DNA from: Anaeromyxobacter oryzae | Lineage (GTDB): Bacteria; Myxococcota; Myxococcia; Myxococcales; Anaeromyxobacteraceae | Assembly (NCBI RefSeq): GCF_023169945.1 | Contig: NZ_AP025591.1 | Coordinates: 124,001 to 188,000, forward strand | Length of the DNA stretch: 64,000 nt | Reading direction: 5' to 3' | Part shown: positions 58,899 through 64,000 of the stretch, one piece after another | How the letters are laid out: each line of letters begins with the position of its first letter | How positions within the stretch are numbered: position 1 is the stretch's first letter | The notes under the pieces: generated by a model | What the model was told of the DNA's origin: nothing | Database searches by the model: none | What the model saw: only the letters and a program-made list of their open reading frames with translations | Program-made: the position numbers and the translations under genes

Positions 58899-60044
58899 AT
58901 GAACGCCCGCGACTCCTCGATCCGCCTCTCCGAGCTCCTCCGCCGCGAGCACCACGCGATGGCGGCCTTCCTCGTCGCCCTCGCCGACTTCGACGCGAAG
59001 CGGCTATGGGCCGAGCTCGGGTACCCCAGTCTCTTCACCTACCTGAACCGGGAGCTCGGGCTGTCGAAGAGCGCGGCCTTCTACCGGAAGACCGCCGCCG
59101 AGCTCATCCAGCGCTTCCCCGAGCTGGTCGAGCCGCTCGAGGACGGCAAGCTGTGCCTCTCCACCGTCGGTGAGCTCGCCCAGGTGCTCACGCCGGAGAA
59201 CCGGTACGAGGTGATCCCCCGGTTCCTCCACCTCTCGAAGCAGGAGGCGCGGTCGGTCGTCGCTGAGCTGAAGCCGGTGGAGCGGCCTCCGCGCCGGGAG
59301 GTCGTGACGACTGTTCGCGTCGCGGCCGCGGCGCCACCAGTGCGCGACCCCGAACCCGCCGCAGCGCTCGAGCTCGGCGCGCCGGCGACCGCCTGTGTCA
59401 TTGCGCCCGGTTCGCCGGCAGAACTCGTCGATGCCAAAGTGGCCACACGGACCGTGAACGCCCCGATTTCCCGGACGACGCCGCCGACCTTCGAGCCGCT
59501 CACCGCCGACCTCCGTCGGATGCACCTAACCGTCACGAAGCGATTCGAGGCGAAGGTTGCCGAGGCGCAGAATGCCCTCTCGCATTCACGCCCGGGGGCG
59601 AGCACCGAGGAGATCCTCGAGGCCGCGCTCGACCTCCTCCTCGACCGGGCCAAGAAGCGGAAGGGCCTGGTCGAGAAGCCGCGGCGCGAGAAGCGGCCGT
59701 CGAGGCCGGACCACATCCCGGCGGAGGTGAAGCGGGCGGTGTGGTTGCGGGACGGCGGCTGCTGTCGGTGGGCTCTCGAGAACGGCGGCGTCTGCGGCTC
59801 GCGCCACCGTCTCCAGTACGACCACATCCAGCCGAAGGCGCTCGGCGGGAAGTCGACGATCGAGAACGTTCGCCTCCTCTGCGCTCGGCACAACTTGCTC
59901 GCCGCGCGTAGGATTTTCGGGGATGCATGGATGGACAGGTACGCGCCGGACCGCAAGGCCACCGCGGCGACGGGACGCCGCGACGCCGGCTCGGCGGGTG
60001 CGCGCTCCGAAGTTTCCGCCGCGGCCCTGGCCGGGCCACCGTGA
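58899..60044 (+). CDS. HNH endonuclease-domain protein
   Basis: 381 residues. The first ~130 residues form an all-helical domain starting SIRLSELLRREHHAMAAFL and containing WAELGYPSLFTYLNRELGLS, recurring in HNH proteins of this bacterial group. The C-terminal HNH nuclease domain has two Cys (DGGCCRWALENGGVCGS), the catalytic DHIQPKALGG and NVRLLCARHN. The protein lies alone without phage or toxin genes nearby. Whether it is an active nuclease, a homing-type element or a defence protein cannot be told from sequence. Confidence 0.85.
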   Translation: MNARDSSIRLSELLRREHHAMAAFLVALADFDAKRLWAELGYPSLFTYLNRELGLSKSAAFYRKTAAELIQRFPELVEPLEDGKLCLSTVGELAQVLTPENRYEVIPRFLHLSKQEARSVVAELKPVERPPRREVVTTVRVAAAAPPVRDPEPAAALELGAPATACVIAPGSPAELVDAKVATRTVNAPISRTTPPTFEPLTADLRRMHLTVTKRFEAKVAEAQNALSHSRPGASTEEILEAALDLLLDRAKKRKGLVEKPRREKRPSRPDHIPAEVKRAVWLRDGGCCRWALENGGVCGSRHRLQYDHIQPKALGGKSTIENVRLLCARHNLLAARRIFGDAWMDRYAPDRKATAATGRRDAGSAGARSEVSAAALAGPP

Positions 60045-60329
60045 CCGTCGGGCGCGCCGGAGCGCCCTCCCGGAACCTCCGGCCGGCCGGGCTCATCGCC
60101 GTCCTCGCGACGCAGGCATCTTGGTGGCCGATCCCCGCGGCGACGTCTCGCCCCTGCGGGCACGCCCCGGCCGTCCCCCTTCTTCTAGAGCCCCTTCCCC
60201 GCTTGCCCAGCGGTCGCGCAGGTCCCCGCGGTGACGACGCTGGTGCGACGGGACGCGGAGACATGTGACGAACCAACAGCCCCGGGGGAGGGCCACGGTG
60301 CGGGGGCGAACCACCGCAGCAGCATGCGT

Positions 60330-60989
60330 TCACCGCACGCCCGCGCGGACCAGCCCGTCGAGCGCCTCGGGGGCGAGCCCCGCCTCCGCGAGGAGCGTGC
60401 CCCAGGTGGCGGCGCCCGAGCGGATGCGCTCGAGGAGCTGCGGACCGGGCGCGCCCGTCTTGCGGCCCAGCACCGTCGCGAGGATCACCTCCTCCGACGA
60501 CGCCTTGCCGACCCGGAGCGCGCGCACGCCGGCGGCGTCCGCGCCCGTGCGGGCGACGAGCACGTCGTCCACCGCGAGGGCCGCGAGCTCGCTCTCGCTC
60601 TCGCTCGCGCCGCGCGCGAGCGCCGCGTCGAACGCGGGTCCGAGCCCCTCCGCGCCCGCGAGGACGTCCTTCCACGCTTGGCCGGCGCCCGCGGCGTCGA
60701 GGAGCGCGGAGGCGCTGCGGTCCGCCCGCCCGGATACCCAGTAGGCGATCCAGAGCGCGTCGGGGGAGGTGCCGCTCATCACCGCCCGGACGAGGGCCGC
60801 CTTCGAGGCGCCGTACGCGGCGGACAGGAGCGAGCTCCGCGTCGTGGCGAGCACGTACGGGTCCGCCGCCGCCGGCCGGCCGGGGTCGAAGGTCCGGTCC
60901 TTGTAGCAGTGACACGCGACGGTGGACGCGGCGCGCGAGAGGGCGGGCGACGCAACGAGGAGGACGGCGGCGACGAGGAGGCGGCGCAC
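60330..60989 (-). CDS. Secreted protein of unknown function next to the asparaginase gene
   Basis: 219 residues with a signal peptide (start LLVAAVLLVASPALSRAAS) from a GTG at 60989. The mature N-terminus has CHCYKDRTFDP, a Cys-x-Cys that may form a disulfide or bind metal. The rest is a helical domain with ALWIAYWVSGRADRSASALL and no known motif. The start lies 1 bp after the asparaginase stop on the same strand, so the two are cotranscribed. A functional link between the products is possible but unproven. Confidence 0.6.
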   Translation of the reverse strand: MRRLLVAAVLLVASPALSRAASTVACHCYKDRTFDPGRPAAADPYVLATTRSSLLSAAYGASKAALVRAVMSGTSPDALWIAYWVSGRADRSASALLDAAGAGQAWKDVLAGAEGLGPAFDAALARGASESESELAALAVDDVLVARTGADAAGVRALRVGKASSEEVILATVLGRKTGAPGPQLLERIRSGAATWGTLLAEAGLAPEALDGLVRAGVR

Positions 60990-60990
60990 C

Positions 60991-61485
60991 TTACCCCACC
61001 TCCTCGAAGATCCCGCTCTCGCGGTTCTTCCGCACCTGGTCGCCCGCGAAGACGCGGCCGTTCATCGCCACGTACACGCCGGCCGGGAGCACCTGCGCGA
61101 ACGAGAGCGCGCTCCCGAGGTTGAAGAGCCCGTCCGACGAGCCGAACGCCCACGGGATCATGGCGCCCGTGAGGACGACGGTCTTGCCGAGCCCGGCGGC
61201 GACGAGCGCCCGCGCGGTCTCGGCCATGGTGTCGGTGCCGTGCGTGACGACGATCCGCGCCTCGCGACAGCTCCGGCAGCTGTCGACGACGATGCGCCGG
61301 TCCGCGTCGGTCATCTCGAGGCTGTCGATCATCATGAGGGTGCGGACGCTCACGTCGAGGCGGCAGCGGGCGAGCCGCAGCATCTCCGGCAGGTGCGTGT
61401 CCTTGAAGTAGAGGCGGCCCTTCAGCTCGTCGTACTCCTTGTCGAAGGTGCCGCCGGTCACGAACACGCGGATGGGCTCGGTCAC
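60991..61485 (-). CDS. Single-domain asparaginase-like protein
   Basis: 164 residues from GTG 61485. It has the two catalytic-domain signatures of L-asparaginases: TGGTFDKEYDE (first catalytic Thr) and VTHGTDTMAETARAL (Thr/Asp pair), then VVLTGAMIPW. Classical enzymes are ~330 residues with a second C-terminal domain that contributes to the active site at dimer interfaces; here that domain is absent. Such short forms are known, but their activity is less certain. It is cotranscribed with a secreted protein gene. Confidence 0.8.
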   Translation of the reverse strand: MTEPIRVFVTGGTFDKEYDELKGRLYFKDTHLPEMLRLARCRLDVSVRTLMMIDSLEMTDADRRIVVDSCRSCREARIVVTHGTDTMAETARALVAAGLGKTVVLTGAMIPWAFGSSDGLFNLGSALSFAQVLPAGVYVAMNGRVFAGDQVRKNRESGIFEEVG

Positions 61486-61594
61486 GCTCGTCTCCAGGTC
61501 GGGGCGCGCCGGGATGATACGGCGCCTGGCCGCCGCGCCGGAAGTGCGCGCTTCGGTGGCGCGGCGCCCCGGTTCCGCGCTAAGGAGCGCATCC

Positions 61595-63577
61595 GTGACC
61601 CTGCTCCACGCCGCCGACCTCCGGCTCTCGTTCGGGAGCCGCACCATCTTCGACGCGCTCACCCTCACCATCGAGGAGGGAGAGCGCGTCGGCCTCGTCG
61701 GCGTGAACGGGTCCGGCAAGTCGTCCCTGATGCGCATCCTCGCCCGCGCGTCCGAGCCCGACCGCGGCGAGGTCCAGCTCCGGCGCGGCGCGACGGTGAC
61801 CTATCTCCCGCAGGAGCCCGCCTTCCCGGAGGGCGCGACGGTCGCGTCGGAGCTCGAGGTGGCCCGGGCGCCCCTCCGCGCCGCCCTCGACGCGCACGCG
61901 GCGCTGTCGGCGCGCCTCGAGTCCGAGCGGGACGAGGCGGCGCACGCGCGGCTCGTCGCCGACCTGGCGGCCGTCTCCGAGCGGATCGAGCACCTCGGCG
62001 GCTGGGACACGTCGCACGAGGCGCGGCGGCTGCTGGACCGGCTCGGGGTGAAGGACTGGGACCGGGCGGTCGCGGACCTCTCCGGCGGCACCCGGAAGCG
62101 CGTCGCCATCGCGCGGGCGCTGCTCACCCGGCCCGACCTGCTCCTCCTCGACGAGCCGACGAACCACCTCGACGCCGACACGGTGGACTGGCTCGAGGAG
62201 GAGCTCGACGCGCACCGCGGCGCGCTCCTCCTCGTCACGCACGACCGCTACTTCCTCGACGACCTCGTGGACCGGATCGTCGAGATCACGCCGGGCGCCG
62301 GCGTCACGAGCTTTCCCGGCAATTACGAGGCCTACCTCGCGCAGAAGCTCGAGGCGGAGGAGCTGGCGTCCGTCGCGCAGCACAAGCGCGAACGGTGGAT
62401 CGCGCAGGAGGTGGCGTGGCTCCGGCGCGGCGTCGAGGCGCGGCGGACGAAGAGCAAGGCGCGCATCGACCGCGCGAGGCGGCTCATGGCGGAGCGCGGC
62501 TTCAGCGCGCCGAAGGTCGCGGAGATCCAGGTGGCGGCGCCGCCGCGGCTCTCGCAGGTGGTCCTCGAGGCGCACGGACTCGCGAAGGCGTTCGAGGGCC
62601 GGACCGTGCTCCGCGGCGTCGACTTCACCCTGCAGCGCGGCGAGCGGGTCGGCATCGTGGGGCCGAACGGCGTCGGGAAGACGACCTTCCTCCGGGTGCT
62701 CCTCGGCGAGCTCGCGCCCGACGCCGGCGAGGTCGTCACCGGGAAGCGCACGAAGGTCGCCTACTACGACCAGCAGCGGGCGAAGCTGGACCCCGAGCAG
62801 ACGCTGTACGAGGCCGCCGGCGGGAGCCCCCCCGGCAAGACCGGCGAGGACTACATCGAGCTCTCCGGCCGGCGCGTCGCCCTGCGCGACTACCTCGACG
62901 ACCTGCTCTTCCCGCCGACCGTGCAGCGGATGCAGGTGAAGGCGCTCTCGGGCGGCGAGCGGAACCGGCTGCTCCTCGCGCGGCTGTTCCTGGAGGGCGC
63001 GAACGTGCTCGTCCTCGACGAGCCCACCAACGACCTCGACCTCGTGACGCTCAACGTGCTGGAGCGGCTGCTGCTCCAGTTCGACGGCAGCGTCCTCCTC
63101 GTCACGCACGACCGCTACTTCCTCGACAAGGCGGCCACGGCGATCCTCGCGTTCGAGGGCGACGGCCGCGCGGTGCGGTACCCGGGGAACTACGAGACGT
63201 ACCGGACCCTGAAGGAGCAGGCCGAGGCGGCCGCGCGCGCGGAGGCTCAGGCGGCCGTTCGCCCGGAGCGTGGCGCCCGCGCAGCGGGCGCGGAGCCGAG
63301 GGGCCCCAGCGGATCCGCAGCCGAGCCGCGCGCGCGCAAGCCCGGCAAGCTCTCCTTCAAGGAGCAGCGCGAGCTGGAAGGCATGGAGGCCGCCATCCTC
63401 GACGCCGAGGAGCGGAAGGCGGCGCTCGAGGCCGCGCTCGGGGATCCCGCGACGTACCAGAAGGACGGCGGCGCCGTGGCGGGGATGCGCGCGGAGCTGG
63501 AGCAGGTGTCCGGCGAGGTCGAGCGGCTCTATGCCCGGTGGCAGGAGCTCGAGGCGCTGCGCGCGGGCGGGCCGTGA
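61595..63577 (+). CDS. uup: ABC-F family ATPase (Uup-like)
   Basis: 660 residues from GTG 61595, preceded by AAGGAG. Two ABC nucleotide-binding domains: first P-loop GVNGSGKSS with signature LSGGTRKRVAIARALL and DEPTNHLD; second P-loop GPNGVGKTT with ALSGGERNRLLLARLF and DEPTNDLD. Each NBD has a switch region VTHDRYFLD. The C-terminus (about 590-660) is a charged coiled coil typical of Uup, which binds DNA or ribosomes. ABC-F proteins act in ribosome rescue or translation control and have no membrane domains. Confidence 0.92.
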   Translation: MTLLHAADLRLSFGSRTIFDALTLTIEEGERVGLVGVNGSGKSSLMRILARASEPDRGEVQLRRGATVTYLPQEPAFPEGATVASELEVARAPLRAALDAHAALSARLESERDEAAHARLVADLAAVSERIEHLGGWDTSHEARRLLDRLGVKDWDRAVADLSGGTRKRVAIARALLTRPDLLLLDEPTNHLDADTVDWLEEELDAHRGALLLVTHDRYFLDDLVDRIVEITPGAGVTSFPGNYEAYLAQKLEAEELASVAQHKRERWIAQEVAWLRRGVEARRTKSKARIDRARRLMAERGFSAPKVAEIQVAAPPRLSQVVLEAHGLAKAFEGRTVLRGVDFTLQRGERVGIVGPNGVGKTTFLRVLLGELAPDAGEVVTGKRTKVAYYDQQRAKLDPEQTLYEAAGGSPPGKTGEDYIELSGRRVALRDYLDDLLFPPTVQRMQVKALSGGERNRLLLARLFLEGANVLVLDEPTNDLDLVTLNVLERLLLQFDGSVLLVTHDRYFLDKAATAILAFEGDGRAVRYPGNYETYRTLKEQAEAAARAEAQAAVRPERGARAAGAEPRGPSGSAAEPRARKPGKLSFKEQRELEGMEAAILDAEERKAALEAALGDPATYQKDGGAVAGMRAELEQVSGEVERLYARWQELEALRAGGP

Positions 63578-63609
63578 CCTGGGACGGCCTGCGTGATGCG
63601 AGCCGGAAA

Positions 63610-63645
63610 CCGGCGGCTCCGTCACGATCGCGGCGGAGCCGCCGG
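63610..63645. terminator. 12-bp hairpin between convergent genes
   Basis: CCGGCGGCTCCG (63610-63621) pairs perfectly with CGGAGCCGCCGG (63634-63645) around a 12-base loop. It lies 33 bp after the uup stop and 39 bp before the stop of the opposing gene, where it could end both transcripts. No T-run follows on either strand. Confidence 0.5.
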
Positions 63646-63683
63646 CCCACGCATGGCGACGCGCGGGCAACGTCTCGGCAGGG

Positions 63684-64000
63684 TCACTGCGACAGCGGCC
63701 CGTTGACCGTCACGCACTGTTCGTGAATCTTCCGGATCTCTTCGCGCGTCTTGTCGGAGAGCGGGACGCTCTGCATCGCGGCCTCGGTCATGACCTTGCC
63801 CTGGAGCGAGGTGTCGGTCTCCACGAGATCGCCGAAGGCGTGTGTCTGGAACCCGACCTGCGACGCGCCGTCGAGGATGATCCGCTCCCCGTCGTTCAGG
63901 AAGACGATCGACTTGAGGGCGCCGCTCGTGCCCTTGCAGCTGAACACCGGCGGGCCACCGGGCAGCGGCGGCGGCAGCAGCTCCTCCGCGAGCATCGTGT
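63684..64000 (-). CDS. Protein of unknown function, truncated at the window edge
   Basis: At least 103 residues up to an in-frame ATG at 63995; the frame is still open at the edge, so the true start may lie beyond it. The visible part shows VFSCKGTSGALKSIVFLNDGERIILDGAS and FGDLVETDTSLQGKVMTEAAMQSVPLSDKTREEIRKIHEQC (quoted pieces: GTSGALKSIVFLNDG; KTREEIRKIHEQC). The single Cys in SCKGT and the ending CVTVNGPLSQ give no clear family. It converges with uup. Confidence 0.5.
   Translation of the reverse strand, partial: TMLAEELLPPPLPGGPPVFSCKGTSGALKSIVFLNDGERIILDGASQVGFQTHAFGDLVETDTSLQGKVMTEAAMQSVPLSDKTREEIRKIHEQCVTVNGPLSQ

Overview
The window is very GC-rich chromosomal DNA with tightly packed, strongly codon-biased genes, GTG starts and many stop/start overlaps. 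Gene content (a sigma-54 activator system, Ser/Thr kinase with TPRs, CcsA/ResB cytochrome c maturation, di-heme oxidoreductase, receiver-EAL protein, HNH protein of a type common in this group, graspetide maturase) suggests a myxobacterium-like deltaproteobacterium, most likely an Anaeromyxobacter relative. This is an inference from content and composition. I see no prophage, transposase, plasmid functions, CRISPR, rRNA or tRNA.

Layout. 1-120: end of a histidine kinase. 0.2-3.5 kb: a lipoprotein with a dimethylformamidase-like domain plus NHL repeats, and a cupin. 3.6-10 kb (minus): Nei-type glycosylase translationally coupled to the large helicase Lhr, and a secreted Ala/Pro-rich protein. 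10.1-10.4 kb: a large low-complexity inverted repeat. 10.5-14.4 kb: an FAD oxidoreductase, then kbl-tdh (threonine to glycine plus acetyl-CoA). 14.6-17 kb: a structured leader RNA followed by a sulfur-relay-like operon (TusA-like, DsrE-like, and a TusA domain fused to a MetE-type methyltransferase domain). 17-19.8 kb (minus): di-heme oxidoreductase, NTF2-like protein, Tyr/Pro-rich surface protein. 20-25 kb (minus): dctA with a 33-residue small ORF and a rho-independent terminator, a sigma-54 promoter with three upstream palindromes, and the DctB/DctD-like kinase and regulator that probably act on them. 25.2-29.7 kb (minus): BAX inhibitor-1 protein and a lipoprotein-resB-ccsA operon. 30-35 kb: receiver-EAL protein, cation efflux protein, DAHP synthase, peptide chain release factor 3. 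35-37.2 kb: small proteins, a tautomerase and an ECF-like sigma factor. 37.3-38.7 kb: a paired REP-like repeat and a minimal graspetide locus (precursor peptide plus ATP-grasp ligase). 39-45 kb: Ser/Thr kinase-TPR, PpnP, PrsW, GT39-like membrane protein. 45-49 kb (minus): a radical SAM/SPASM enzyme with its small partner lipoprotein, thioesterase, methyltransferase, Cys-cluster protein. 49.1-53.9 kb: MacA/MacB/TolC-type export operon. 54-58.4 kb: aceE-aceF. 58.9-64 kb: HNH protein, a one-domain asparaginase with a secreted partner, a Uup-type ABC-F ATPase and a gene running off the right edge.

The parts that look least described are (i) the graspetide locus at 37.6-38.7 kb, (ii) the TusA/DsrE/TusA-MetE operon with its structured leader, and (iii) the radical SAM/lipoprotein pair at 45-46.5 kb. 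All functions are read from sequence motifs and family knowledge; no database search was possible.
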